A stretch of 64,000 nucleotides of DNA from an uncultured Aquimarina sp. (GTDB lineage: Bacteria > Bacteroidota > Bacteroidia > Flavobacteriales > Flavobacteriaceae): contig CANMLL010000002.1 of the NCBI GenBank assembly GCA_947498775.1, positions 62,001-126,000 on the forward strand, given 5' to 3'. The notes beneath the pieces are model-generated. The model was not told where the DNA came from. It made no database searches and worked only from the letters and a program-made list of their open reading frames with translations. This document shows, in pieces, positions 55,398 to 64,000 of the stretch (the first letter of the stretch is position 1; the number at the start of each line of letters is the position of its first letter). The position numbers were made by a program, and so were the translations under genes.

Positions 55398-55605
55398 ATG
55401 AAAAAACTAAAATCAACATTCATTATCTGGATAGCCATTTATCCTGCAATAACTACAATACTGCTACTCTTTGGGGAATACTTAAATGAGTTGCCGATAC
55501 TAAAGAACTTTTGTGCTCACTATTATCCTGGTGCCCTCTATGGTTTATGTATTGATACCGTTTTGGACAAAAATACTTGATTCCAAGACCAATGCTTTTG
55601 AATAA
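55398..55605 (+). pseudogene. Frameshifted small two-helix membrane protein
   Basis: Starts one base after the hydrolase relic. The ATG frame reads MKKLKSTFIIWIAIYPAITT...NELPIL, then changes character. In the next frame the sequence continues RTFVLTIILVPSMVYVLIPFW to a stop at 55605, the expected second membrane helix. Removing one A from the short AAA run at 55502-55504 joins LPIL to RTFVLT and gives a 68-residue protein with two membrane helices. The uncorrected 60-residue ORF is therefore probably not the native protein. Confidence 0.7.
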
Positions 55606-55894
55606 TCCTCAATACAAACAGGTATGTATAGTATCCTTAAAAGTTTACGTAAGAAATAACAAAGGTTGAACAGGTAGAATTAAGCAATTTTAAAACAGCC
55701 GAAAAAAGAGAGTACTATTTCTAAAAAATATATCAAGCACCTCAACGCACTATTTGGTCAGTTTTCTAATAATCGGTAACCTCAAAAAAAGACAAATATC
55801 GAATATACTTACGGTAAACCACATTATAGATTGCAAATCATTTTGTAACTTTAAATAAAATTCCCCTTTACGCTAACCGAAACGACTCTTTATT

Positions 55895-58099
55895 ATGCCA
55901 TTTACAGCAGAACAATTTGGAATCCTAGCTGAAAAAACCTTACATTTTCTCCTCATTCTTAAGAAAAATGGTAGAATTGTTGCTTTTAACAACAGATGCG
56001 AAATTCTTTTCCCGACAAACGAAATTGAAAAAAAAGCAAAATACATCACTGATTATATTATAGATGATGACGTAAAAATATTTAATCAGTCAATTTCTAC
56101 ATTAACCCATCAAAATTCAATAGTAAGTGAATCCTTTAGCTTTGCTACAGAAAACCTTGGAGTACTTGCTCTCAAATTTAATTTAACTTTTCACAATGAT
56201 TTAATCTATGCGGCCGGAATAGATACTACCGAAGAGTATAAGGAGCATAGAGCCTTGATGACCATTTCAAAACTCACTAAAACCGGTGCGTGGTATTTTG
56301 ATCCCAAAAATGATGAGATGTACTGGTCAAAAGGATGTTATCATATCAAAGATCTGGATCCTAACACAATAATGACAAGAGCACTAGGAGCAAGTTTTTA
56401 TTCAAAAGAAACTAGAGCAAGAATAGAAAGTTATCTTGACAATCTTGTGAAAACCAAAAAACCATATCAATATACCGAAAAAATTGTCACTCAAAAAGGA
56501 AATGAAAAATGGGTTAAAGTTGTAGCTCATCCTGTTATCTATAAAAACGAAGTTATCTATGTAAATGGTACAATTGCAGATGTTACAGATCGCCATAATT
56601 ATATAGAAAAATTGAAGTATAATGAAGAAACCAAAAATTTAGCCCTAAAAGGTATTCAATCCGGTTTATTTGATCATCATATTGAAAAAAATGAAGTTTT
56701 TTATAGTGTAGATTTTAAAAAAATGTTAGGGCTACCTTTAGACCATGATTTTGTGCCTGAGGAAACATTTAGAGAAATGATACATCCAGACGATGTGGAT
56801 GGTGCCATTGAAACACATATTCATAATCTTGAGAAAGAAGGAAATCAGTATTTCAATCAGTATCGATTAAGAGACAAAGCAGGAGAATATCACTATTATG
56901 AGGTTCATGGTTTTAGAAGAAAAAATAATAGTGGAGAAACTGTGAGAATGATTGGTAACTTAATTGATGTTGATCAAAGGATAGCAAATGAAAAAACTAT
57001 AATTGAAAGTAAAAACAGACTCCAAGCAATCGTTAATAACGGATTCGCTTATACTGTTTTATTGGATCCTAAAGGTCAAATTCTTATGACAGATGAAAAA
57101 TCTCTAAAAATCATAAAAAGAGATTTTAATGTAGATCCTACAAAAAATTCTTGTTTGTTTATAGATGTAATGCCTCTTAATTTTAAAAACACTTTTGCCC
57201 ATGAATTCAACGAAGCGTTAAAAGGACATACGGTTAAAAAAGAAATTGAACGTATTACCAATAATGGCAACACACAATGGCTAGAATCAAAATACATTCC
57301 TATTTATAGTCAGGAAAAGAAAATTAACTCGGTATTGGTAAGTTTTCATGATATCACAGAGCAAAAACTTGCCGAAATTGCTATAAAACAATCACACCTA
57401 AAAGAACAAGAACTTAATACGTTAAAATCTAACATACTTTCAAATTTCAGTCATGAAATAAGGACTCCTTTAAACGGAATAATGACCGTAAGTAAACTGC
57501 TATTAGATGAAAAAGAGCCTAAAGAAATAAAAAAACTACTAGCGTATTTAGAAGAGAGCAAAGACAGGCTTTTGGAAACCATAGATAATCTATCCAATTT
57601 TAGTGATCTCGAAGCAATAAAGAGTAATCTAAATATAAGAAAAGTTGACACCAATTATACTGTAGAAACTTCTTATAGACAATATAAACATCTGGCCGAA
57701 GCAAAAAACCTTAAGTACGATCTAGAACTCGATGATTCATGTCCACAAATAACTATTGATGAAGAACTATTAAAAGCAGCTTTAAATAATATAGTCCATA
57801 ATGGGGTTAAATATACTAATAAAGGAGGTATTATTATTAGAGTGAATTCTGAAAAATCAAAAAATAATGTTTATATTTCGGTTAAGGATACCGGCATAGG
57901 CATAGAAAAAGAGAATTTAAAAAAGATTTTTGATCCTTTTATGCAAGAGAGTATTGGTATCAACCGTAGATATGAAGGCACAGGTATTGGTTTAAGCTTA
58001 TCAAAGCGTTATATAGAGATACTTGGTGGAAAAATAAAGGTGAAAAGCAAAATAGGAAAGGGAACTGAATTTATCATTATAATTCCGAAATGCCTATGA
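55895..58099 (+). CDS. Soluble multi-PAS sensor histidine kinase
   Basis: A 734-residue cytoplasmic kinase with no membrane segments. About four PAS domains fill residues 1-490 (for example FNNRCEILFPTNE; GAWYFDPKNDEMYWSKG; GLFDHHIEKNEVFYSVDFKK; a C-terminal one with YTVLLDPKGQILMTDEKS). HisKA follows with His520 in NFSHEIRTPLNG, and HATPase at about 610-730: NNIVHNGVKYTNKGG (N box), KDTGIGIEKENL (G1), FDPFMQES and GTGIGLSLSKRY (G2). It overlaps the response-regulator gene by ten bases, so they are co-translated. The signal is unknown; likely redox, light or metabolite sensing inside the cell. Confidence 0.92.
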   Translation: MPFTAEQFGILAEKTLHFLLILKKNGRIVAFNNRCEILFPTNEIEKKAKYITDYIIDDDVKIFNQSISTLTHQNSIVSESFSFATENLGVLALKFNLTFHNDLIYAAGIDTTEEYKEHRALMTISKLTKTGAWYFDPKNDEMYWSKGCYHIKDLDPNTIMTRALGASFYSKETRARIESYLDNLVKTKKPYQYTEKIVTQKGNEKWVKVVAHPVIYKNEVIYVNGTIADVTDRHNYIEKLKYNEETKNLALKGIQSGLFDHHIEKNEVFYSVDFKKMLGLPLDHDFVPEETFREMIHPDDVDGAIETHIHNLEKEGNQYFNQYRLRDKAGEYHYYEVHGFRRKNNSGETVRMIGNLIDVDQRIANEKTIIESKNRLQAIVNNGFAYTVLLDPKGQILMTDEKSLKIIKRDFNVDPTKNSCLFIDVMPLNFKNTFAHEFNEALKGHTVKKEIERITNNGNTQWLESKYIPIYSQEKKINSVLVSFHDITEQKLAEIAIKQSHLKEQELNTLKSNILSNFSHEIRTPLNGIMTVSKLLLDEKEPKEIKKLLAYLEESKDRLLETIDNLSNFSDLEAIKSNLNIRKVDTNYTVETSYRQYKHLAEAKNLKYDLELDDSCPQITIDEELLKAALNNIVHNGVKYTNKGGIIIRVNSEKSKNNVYISVKDTGIGIEKENLKKIFDPFMQESIGINRRYEGTGIGLSLSKRYIEILGGKIKVKSKIGKGTEFIIIIPKCL

Positions 58100-58485
58100 A
58101 TATTCTTTACGTAGAAGATAATAAAATAAATGCAATGGTAATGGATAAAATGTTATCCAAAAATGAGTCAAATGTTATTATTGCAGAAAACGGTTCGCAA
58201 GCTCTAAAGGTTGTGAAAGAAGAAAACCTTGATTTAATTCTCGTAGATATTAACTTGGGATTAAATCAAATGGATGGTTGTGAACTTCTTCAAAGGTTTA
58301 AAAAGCTTGATTTGCTAAAAAATATCCCGGTATTTGCAGTAACGGCATATGCCATGCCCGGAGACAAACAACGGTTTATCCATATAGGTTTTGATAATTA
58401 TTTTTCTAAACCTGTAAATTTTGATAAACTACTGACTGTTATTTCCAAAATAAGAAATAATCTGGGGACAACACAGATGACTTAG
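58090..58485 (+). CDS. Single-domain response regulator (CheY-like)
   Basis: A 131-residue receiver domain without output domain. Acidic pocket VEDN, phospho-acceptor Asp53 in LILVDINLG, the Thr and Lys switch residues in FAVTAYAMPG and NYFSKPVNF. It overlaps the end of the kinase by ten bases; the second ATG (58096) is an alternative start. It presumably accepts phosphate from the neighbouring kinase and acts by protein contact or in a phosphorelay. Confidence 0.92.
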   Translation: MPMNILYVEDNKINAMVMDKMLSKNESNVIIAENGSQALKVVKEENLDLILVDINLGLNQMDGCELLQRFKKLDLLKNIPVFAVTAYAMPGDKQRFIHIGFDNYFSKPVNFDKLLTVISKIRNNLGTTQMT

Positions 58486-58512
58486 ATTATTAAAAAAAGG
58501 AATGCATTAATT

Positions 58513-59622
58513 TTATCTAATTTGGCTGAATCTTATTCCTAATTGTTTCTCAAGATCTCTTATTATTTTCAATTCTGTTTTTTGAATGAGTGCCAATGAT
58601 AATCCTGTTTTTCCTGCTCTGGCTGTTCTGCCACTTCTGTGCGTATAATATTCAATTTGATCAGGAAGTTGATAATGAATTACAAAAGCCAGGTTTTCTA
58701 CGTCTATACCCCTTGCGGCAACATCAGTAGATACTAACAATTGCAACGTTTTTTTTCTAAAGGCCCTCATGACCTTATCACGTTCTTTTTGTGTCATTTC
58801 GCCTTCAAGCAAACCAACCTCATAATTCTTAGCCTTTAACTGTTTAGCGAGTGTTCTAGCCGCTACTTTGGTCTTGGTAAATATAATACCCCTACTCCCC
58901 TTTTGGGTTTTCAAAAAATAGGTAAGTGTATCTAATTTACCAGATTCTTCACCCATAACAAATTGATGGTCAATTCCTTTGTTAACCGCATCGCTTTTAT
59001 CAACCGTAACTCGCTCTGCATTCTTTTTAATATAAGTATCAATAATCTCGTTTAAGGATGGCGGCATTGTAGCCGAAAAAAGCCAGATATTCCGTTGTTC
59101 CTTAGTTTTACCAAGAATAGTGGTTAGATCTTTTTTGAATCCCATGCTTAACATCTCATCGGCCTCATCCATCACAATCGTGCTAATCTTAGATATATCG
59201 ACTACTTTTCTTTCAATAAGATCTATTAGTCTTCCCGGTGTAGCAACTATAATGTGTGTTGGCCTGCTCAATCTAGAGATTTGCCTTTCAATTTTTTCAC
59301 CTCCATAAACAGATTCAGTAAAAATCTTATCCGTATATTTTGTAAACTTAAAAAATTGCTTTGCAATTTGTTGGCCAAGTTCGCGTGTGGGTGCCAGTAC
59401 TAAAGCTTGTGTTTGTATATTTTGAGGATCTATACTGGACAATAAAGGAATACCAAACGCAGCCGTTTTTCCGGTTCCGGTTTGGGCTTTCCCAATAAAA
59501 TCGGTTTCATTATGAAGTAAGATAGGTATCGCTTGTTCTTGGATCTTTGTAGGAACTATAATTCCCATTTCCTTGAGGCCCTTACTAAAATTTTTAGATA
59601 CTCCTAATTCTATAAATGTCAT
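58513..59622 (-). CDS. DEAD-box ATP-dependent RNA helicase
   Basis: A 369-residue helicase: Q motif (GVSKNFSKGLKEMGIIVPTKIQ, stated as residues 7-28), Walker A AQTGTGKT (residues 46-53), motif Ia PTRELGQQ, DEAD box at 153-156, SAT at 184-186, RGIDV in motif V and HRSGRTARAG in motif VI. It lacks the C-terminal basic or RG-rich extension seen in many RhlE-type proteins, so it is a minimal core helicase. It unwinds RNA during ribosome assembly or decay. Convergent with the response regulator at only 27 bases. Confidence 0.94.
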   Translation of the reverse strand: MTFIELGVSKNFSKGLKEMGIIVPTKIQEQAIPILLHNETDFIGKAQTGTGKTAAFGIPLLSSIDPQNIQTQALVLAPTRELGQQIAKQFFKFTKYTDKIFTESVYGGEKIERQISRLSRPTHIIVATPGRLIDLIERKVVDISKISTIVMDEADEMLSMGFKKDLTTILGKTKEQRNIWLFSATMPPSLNEIIDTYIKKNAERVTVDKSDAVNKGIDHQFVMGEESGKLDTLTYFLKTQKGSRGIIFTKTKVAARTLAKQLKAKNYEVGLLEGEMTQKERDKVMRAFRKKTLQLLVSTDVAARGIDVENLAFVIHYQLPDQIEYYTHRSGRTARAGKTGLSLALIQKTELKIIRDLEKQLGIRFSQIR

Positions 59623-59641
59623 GGTTTCCCGATTTAAGTTG

Positions 59642-59671
59642 CAAAAATAACTGAATATATTAACAACTCAA
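59642..59671 (-). promoter_or_regulatory. Bacteroidota-type promoter for the helicase gene
   Basis: On the minus strand, TTG (59671-59669), exactly 19 bases, then TATTTTTG (59649-59642), an exact match to TAnnTTTG. It ends 20 bases before the helicase ATG at 59622, so a short leader. Confidence 0.7.
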
Positions 59672-59696
59672 CTGAAACAGGAAATATCTACTTGTA

Positions 59697-60095
59697 TTAA
59701 CAATTGATACTCATAAAATATCCGAAAAACTGACGTTTTAAGGTCAACCCTTTTTTGTGGTAATGTAATTTATTCATGCAAAATCCTCCAGAACAATTAA
59801 AATCTGTTCCTTCGTCAGAAGAAATAATATCAATCAACGACAATACTTGTTCATTATCGTGATCCATATTTTGATATAAATATTTGTATTTCGTTTCGTT
59901 TAGATTAAAAATGTAGGAAAAATCCTCATCGATTAGCAAGTCACTTTCATCCAATAAGAAACTATGGTTGTTATGAATCAACGTAACAGTATGTGCTTCA
60001 GAAAAATGATCGTGTGTACATTGTGATTGAGAATATCCTAAAGAAGTAATCAACAAAAAAACTAATAAAATTGGGGAGTGTAGAAGTTTTATCAT
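59697..60095 (-). CDS. Small secreted protein of unknown function
   Basis: A 132-residue protein with a clear signal peptide (LLVFLLITSLGYSQS). The mature part has His/Cys-rich ends: QCTHDHFSEAH near the start and NCSGGFCMNKLHYHKKG near residue 105, and an acidic middle. No family recognised. The CxxxxC and His clusters could bind a metal or form disulfides in the periplasm. It is upstream of the helicase but has its own leader; promoter not identified. Confidence 0.55.
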   Translation of the reverse strand: MIKLLHSPILLVFLLITSLGYSQSQCTHDHFSEAHTVTLIHNNHSFLLDESDLLIDEDFSYIFNLNETKYKYLYQNMDHDNEQVLSLIDIISSDEGTDFNCSGGFCMNKLHYHKKGLTLKRQFFGYFMSINC

Positions 60096-60292
60096 ATAAC
60101 TTAGTTTTAGGTTTTAGGGTAATCTTTATTGTTTTTCGAAATTAGCGATATAAGAAAGAATTGCGTAATTTCTTACAAATTATTAGTTAATTTCATCGCT
60201 AAAATACAATTATTATCGTCAAAAAGCAATTTAATCTTGTTTTTTAACACTTAAAGATTTGAGATAACGCTCTTCAAACAAATGAAATACCT

Positions 60293-61183
60293 TTAAAACA
60301 ATTCTAAATTATCTGTAGAATGATTTGGAAGACTTAACTCTGTATTTAACTGCTCATTTAATTTAGTAATAAAATATTTAGATAATAATGGTGATTCTTT
60401 TTCAACATTTTGATGAACAAAAAAGTGAATATGGTTAATCCCAAGGTCTTTCCAGGTCTTTAATCTTTTAATCCAATCATCCAATCTGCTGTAATCTGTT
60501 TCGTGATTGGCTCCTACATATCTAATAAAGGCTTCATCATTGGTCAAACGCATATGAAGCAGATCTCTTCTACCTGCTGTATCTGTAATACTATTTGTAA
60601 CATTATTTTCTTCAAGGAGATTGTACAGCTCTTTTGCAATCACCTCGTTGTTAAACCAATCTGTATGCCTAAATTCTACTGCCAGTTTAATCTCTTTTGG
60701 CCATTTTTCAATAAATTTTATAACCCTATCAAAATTTTTAGGTGCAAAATTACCATGCATTTGTAAAAATATCGTTCCCAATTTTTCTTTAAGATGTAGT
60801 GCCGAAGAAAGGTATTCATCTACATAGGGTTGTACATCATCATTTAGCCTTTTAAAATGCGAAATATTCTGTACTAACTTCGGAAAAAATCGAAACCCCT
60901 CTGGAGTTTTATCATACCATTTTTTAAATTGATCCTTACCAAATATTCGATAAAAAGTGGCATTGAGTTCAATACTATTAAACTGTCTGGAGTAATACTC
61001 TAATTCATCCTTGGTACCTCTAGGATAAAAGCCTTTTAAATCTTGCCGATTCCATTTAGCACATCCAACATATACAGACAAATCACTTGTCCTTGCTTTA
61101 TTCAATACTTTAGAGGTATCTGGGTGATCCTCAGGTAATGTGAAATCTATTTGTTCCGGGTATTCTACTTTACCAAATTGCAT
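60293..61183 (-). CDS. DUF72 (YecE-like) protein
   Basis: A 296-residue cytoplasmic TIM-barrel-like protein of the DUF72 family: VYVGCAKWNRQDLKGFYP, FNSIELNATFYRIF, RFFPKLVQNISHFKRL, KLGTIFLQMHGNFAPK, LAVEFRHTDWF and HIHFFVHQNVEKESP. The function of the family is not known. Standing alone between a secreted-protein gene and a divergent LolA-like gene; the minus-strand leader contains TATTTTTG (61223-61216) about 33 bases before the ATG as a possible -7 element, but no good -33 partner. Confidence 0.88.
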   Translation of the reverse strand: MQFGKVEYPEQIDFTLPEDHPDTSKVLNKARTSDLSVYVGCAKWNRQDLKGFYPRGTKDELEYYSRQFNSIELNATFYRIFGKDQFKKWYDKTPEGFRFFPKLVQNISHFKRLNDDVQPYVDEYLSSALHLKEKLGTIFLQMHGNFAPKNFDRVIKFIEKWPKEIKLAVEFRHTDWFNNEVIAKELYNLLEENNVTNSITDTAGRRDLLHMRLTNDEAFIRYVGANHETDYSRLDDWIKRLKTWKDLGINHIHFFVHQNVEKESPLLSKYFITKLNEQLNTELSLPNHSTDNLELF

Positions 61184-61270
61184 ATATTAAAAGAAAAAGA
61201 TTAGTAATAGTGTAACAAAAATAGAACTCGATTGACTAATTTTATAATAACATCATAAAAAAATATAATA

Positions 61271-62026
61271 ATGAATGCTTTAAAATCTATTTTGGTAGCT
61301 CTAATATTAGCTATATCAACTTCTTTTTACGCGCAAACAGCGGATGAAATCATAGAGAATTATTTTGAAAATACTGGAGGGAAAGAAAATTGGGAAAAGT
61401 TAGAGGGTATTGAAATGATTGGTGTCATGAAAATGCAAAACATGGAAATCCCTTTCGAACAAGTAGCTACAAAAGATGGAAAGCAAGTGGTTACCATAGA
61501 ACTGCAAGGTAATCGAATGGTTTGGTCTGCTTTTGATGGAGAAACATCATGGGAAAGAAACCAAATGACCATGGAAGCCGAAAAAAGTGATAATGAGGCT
61601 ACCGAAAATATGAAAAAACAAACTAAAGATTTTCCAGATCCTTTCTTAAATTATAAAGAAAAAGGATATACCGTTGAGCTTATTGGAAAAGAAACTATAG
61701 ATGGCACAGAGACCTTTAAAGTAAAACTAACCAAGGATCCTATACTTGTAAACGGAGAATCAAAACCAAACATATCCCATTACTATTTTGACACAGAAAA
61801 CTTTGTTCCGATAATTGTAGAATCAGAAATAAATGATGGACCAATGAAAGGTCAAACGGTAAAATCTTCAGTTAGCGATTATCAAGAAGTTAACGGGGTG
61901 TATTTCCCATTTTCTATAAGCAATCAATTTCAGACTATGGGTTTCAAAGAAATCAAGCTCAATCCAGAAGTTGACGCTAAACTTTTCGCATTTCCTGAAA
62001 AAACCGAAGAAACCAAAAAAGAATAA
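61271..62026 (+). CDS. Secreted LolA-like (outer-membrane lipoprotein-sorting type) protein
   Basis: A 251-residue secreted protein with a signal ending SFYAQTADEII. The pattern IIENYFENTGGKENWEKLEGIEMIG, ITIELQGNRMVW-like strand, ETIDGTETFKVKLT and SHYYFDTENFVPII matches the LolA/LppX-type half-barrel fold that carries lipids or lipoproteins. In Flavobacteriia such proteins are often free-standing periplasmic proteins of unclear partner. It is followed by a strong terminator. Confidence 0.75.
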   Translation: MNALKSILVALILAISTSFYAQTADEIIENYFENTGGKENWEKLEGIEMIGVMKMQNMEIPFEQVATKDGKQVVTIELQGNRMVWSAFDGETSWERNQMTMEAEKSDNEATENMKKQTKDFPDPFLNYKEKGYTVELIGKETIDGTETFKVKLTKDPILVNGESKPNISHYYFDTENFVPIIVESEINDGPMKGQTVKSSVSDYQEVNGVYFPFSISNQFQTMGFKEIKLNPEVDAKLFAFPEKTEETKKE

Positions 62027-62041
62027 CTAAATACGATTAAG

Positions 62042-62075
62042 AATCCCCAGAACTATCTTTCTGGGGATTTTTTCA
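62042..62075 (+). terminator. Intrinsic terminator
   Basis: An 11-base perfect stem, AATCCCCAGAA (62042-62052) and TTCTGGGGATT (62059-62069), a six-base loop, then a T run. It follows the LolA-like gene and precedes the BNR-repeat gene. Confidence 0.9.
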
Positions 62076-62101
62076 TTCACAACAAATCAATCAAAACAAT
62101 C

Positions 62102-64000
62102 ATGAATAAAAAAAGCTTTGTTGCCATCTGTGCTTTACTTTTTGCACTGGGCATGCAATCACAGGACATTGTACTTAAAGGAAAAGAACTCTTTGGTAAT
62201 CTGGAAGCGCGACAAATAGGTCCCGCACTAATGAGTGGTAGGATAATTGACCTAGAAAACCATCCAACAAATAGTAAAGTGATGTACGCTGGTACCGCTG
62301 GTGGGGGTGTATGGAAATCTGAAAACGGCGGGGCTACATTTGCCTCGGTATTTGATGATCATGCGCAATCCATTGGTGTTGTTGCTATAGACCCTAGTGA
62401 TCCCGATAATACAGTTTGGGTAGGTACAGGAGAGATTTGGACCCGAAATAGTGTTTCTATTGGTGATGGGCTGTACAAATCTAATGATGGCGGCGCCAAC
62501 TGGAAAAAGATAGGGTTTGAAAACTCTGAACGAATTAGTAGTATTGAAATCAACCCCAAAAACTCAAATGAAGTTTATGTTGGTGTTCTTGGAGCATTAT
62601 GGGGTGATAGTGAGGATCGTGGAGTATACAAAACTACCGACGGAGGTAAAACTTGGGAAAAAATACTCTATGTTAATGAAAGAACAGGAATTAATGATCT
62701 CATCATGGATCCTGCCGACCCCAATACGCTATATGCGGCTATGTGGGAATTTAGAAGAACCCCATGGGGGTTTAACTCTGGAGGGCCAAGTAGTGCGCTA
62801 TATAAATCAACAGATGCCGGTAAAACATGGAACAAAATCCACAATGGATTTCCAAAGGGCGACTTAGGGAGGTTTGCCATTGCAATAACACCATCAAATC
62901 CAAAAACAATATTTGCAGTCGTAGAAAGCAAAAAAGACAAGGGATTATATCGCTCTGATGATGCCGGTGCAAATTGGAAATTATTAAACGAAGATTTTGG
63001 ACTTGTCGTGAGACCATTTTATTTTTCACGATTAGTTGTACACCCAACAAATCCAGATATTTTAGTAAAAGGAGGACTATTTGGATCCATCTCTAGAGAT
63101 GGAGGAAAGACGTTCAAAGACCTTGGAAACATGCATGCCGATATTCATGATATCGTTTTTGATATCAATAACCCAGACGCAATGTATGTAGGGACCGATG
63201 GTGGCGTTTATAGAAGCTGGGATGGTGGAGCTACTATGGATATGGTAGATAATCTGCCTATTTCTCAGTTTTATCATATAAGTGTAGATAATAAAGAACC
63301 CTATAACATTTATGGCGGACTACAAGATAATGGATCTTGGTGGGGGCCTTCTTCTTCGCCAGGTGGAATTGAAGCTCGAGACTGGAATCGTGTTGGTGTT
63401 GGAGATGGTTTCAGAGTTTTAAAACATCCAACAAAAAATATCATTTATTCTGAAATGCAAGGAGCCCAGAACGTTTGGAGGTATGATGTAGATAAAAATT
63501 ATACAAAGAGTATTCAACCATTACCCATAAAAGGAGAAGTTGACTTGCGCTTCAACTGGAACGCTCCAATGGCAGTTAGTGCTCATCAACCTGATAGATT
63601 TTATATGGGTAGCCAATTTTTGCATGTAAGTGAAGATATGGGTAATAATTGGAAAAAAATATCTCCAGATCTTACTACCAATGATCCTACAAAACAAGAT
63701 AAAGAATCAGGGGGAATCTCTACAGATAAATCAGGTGCAGAAACACATACCACTATCTTTACCATTGCAGAATCACCAATTGATCAGAAAGTTATCTGGG
63801 TAGGAACAGACGATGGCAATGTCCAGGTAACCCAAGATGGTGGAAAAACATGGATCAATACGGTTGAAAACATTCAAGGATTACCAAAAAATACCTGGGT
63901 GTATCATATTGAAGCAAGTTCGCACAAAAAAAGTACTGCCTATGCTGTGTTTGACGGTCATGCCTCTGGTGACATGAATACTTATGTATACAAAACTTCA
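62102..64000 (+). CDS. BNR/sortilin-type repeat protein (glycosyl hydrolase-like propeller), 3' end off the window
   Basis: The frame opens at the ATG at 62102 (MNKKSFVAICALLFALGMQS, signal peptide) and is still open at the last base, about 633 residues. It consists of repeated beta-propeller blades with the sialidase-like Asp-box (S-x-D-x-G-x-T-W): KSENGGATF, KSNDGGANWKK, KTTDGGKTWEK, KSTDAGKTWNK, RSDDAGANWK, SEDMGNNWKK and TQDGGKTWIN. This is the VPS10/sortilin-like or 'WD40/YVTN/BNR' protein group common in Bacteroidota. No catalytic residue can be assigned from the visible part; secreted or surface role. Confidence 0.85.
   Translation, partial: MNKKSFVAICALLFALGMQSQDIVLKGKELFGNLEARQIGPALMSGRIIDLENHPTNSKVMYAGTAGGGVWKSENGGATFASVFDDHAQSIGVVAIDPSDPDNTVWVGTGEIWTRNSVSIGDGLYKSNDGGANWKKIGFENSERISSIEINPKNSNEVYVGVLGALWGDSEDRGVYKTTDGGKTWEKILYVNERTGINDLIMDPADPNTLYAAMWEFRRTPWGFNSGGPSSALYKSTDAGKTWNKIHNGFPKGDLGRFAIAITPSNPKTIFAVVESKKDKGLYRSDDAGANWKLLNEDFGLVVRPFYFSRLVVHPTNPDILVKGGLFGSISRDGGKTFKDLGNMHADIHDIVFDINNPDAMYVGTDGGVYRSWDGGATMDMVDNLPISQFYHISVDNKEPYNIYGGLQDNGSWWGPSSSPGGIEARDWNRVGVGDGFRVLKHPTKNIIYSEMQGAQNVWRYDVDKNYTKSIQPLPIKGEVDLRFNWNAPMAVSAHQPDRFYMGSQFLHVSEDMGNNWKKISPDLTTNDPTKQDKESGGISTDKSGAETHTTIFTIAESPIDQKVIWVGTDDGNVQVTQDGGKTWINTVENIQGLPKNTWVYHIEASSHKKSTAYAVFDGHASGDMNTYVYKTS

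Noticed and set aside
55398..55580. Intact 60-residue membrane protein
   Set aside because: The second half is out of frame; shifting by one base gives a proper second helix up to 55605, so the short ORF is an artefact of a frameshift.
1..64000. CRISPR array, prophage or insertion sequence
   Set aside because: No regularly spaced repeats, phage structural genes, transposases or integrases were seen on either strand.

Overview
The window is about 64 kb of AT-rich DNA from a member of the Bacteroidota, most likely a marine Flavobacteriaceae. The signs are a SusC/SusD pair, a type IX secretion (Por) tail on a glycanase, many Bacteroidota-style lipoproteins, ASPIC/FG-GAP proteins, an exact Bacteroidota promoter (TTG-N19-TAnnTTTG) and little Shine-Dalgarno sequence. 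No rRNA, intact tRNA, CRISPR array, integrase or transposase was seen. Most of the window (1-52 kb) is a carbohydrate-utilisation region; 52-64 kb is mixed housekeeping, signalling and secreted-protein genes.

Region A (1-5944, minus strand) reads as one operon: sialate-O-acetylesterase-type SGNH esterase, lipoprotein serine hydrolase, MFS sugar-acid-type transporter, D-lyxose/mannose isomerase-type cupin, and a TIM-barrel sugar isomerase/epimerase cut by the left edge. Region B (6422-29298, plus strand) is a long co-directional cluster: xylulokinase, xylose isomerase, SSS symporter, orphan ManA-tail cupin, SGNH esterase, GH3, DUF5060-type hydrolase, two FG-GAP proteins, GH9, a second SSS symporter, a zinc alcohol dehydrogenase broken by an amber codon, a second SGNH hydrolase, a PhyH-type oxygenase, an AAC(3)-type acetyltransferase and a GH53-type galactanase. 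It has no TonB-dependent transporter of its own.

Region C (29483-40108, minus strand) holds GH130, SusC, SusD, a frameshifted fasciclin-domain lipoprotein and a 1112-residue ASPIC/FG-GAP lipoprotein. Region D (40334-52016) holds an AraC regulator, a sulfatase, a second PhyH-type oxygenase, a multidomain GH5 with two CBM60-like modules and a T9SS tail, an unknown lipoprotein with an internal duplication, a GH5-like lipoprotein, and, on the minus strand, GH1 and aldose 1-epimerase. C and D together look like a beta-mannan/glucomannan- or mixed-glycan-type PUL: outer-membrane capture, surface cleavage, removal of decorations (sulfate, acetyl), then phosphorolysis or hydrolysis in the cell. Region B and XylA/XylB point to pentose-containing oligosaccharides entering through sodium symporters. 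The substrate is inferred, not shown.

The 52.0-52.7 kb gap separates the glycan region from the rest and carries two copies of a 12-base sequence that looks like a tRNA-Ser 3' end, each followed by a terminator-like hairpin. To its right lie an AraC/aldo-keto reductase/VOC cassette with two decayed genes behind it, a soluble PAS histidine kinase overlapping its response regulator, a DEAD-box helicase, a DUF72 protein, secreted proteins, and a BNR/sortilin-type repeat protein cut by the right edge. Three or four genes are broken by single small lesions (24679, about 33482, about 55503, and the truncated 55193-55396), an unusual density for one window.
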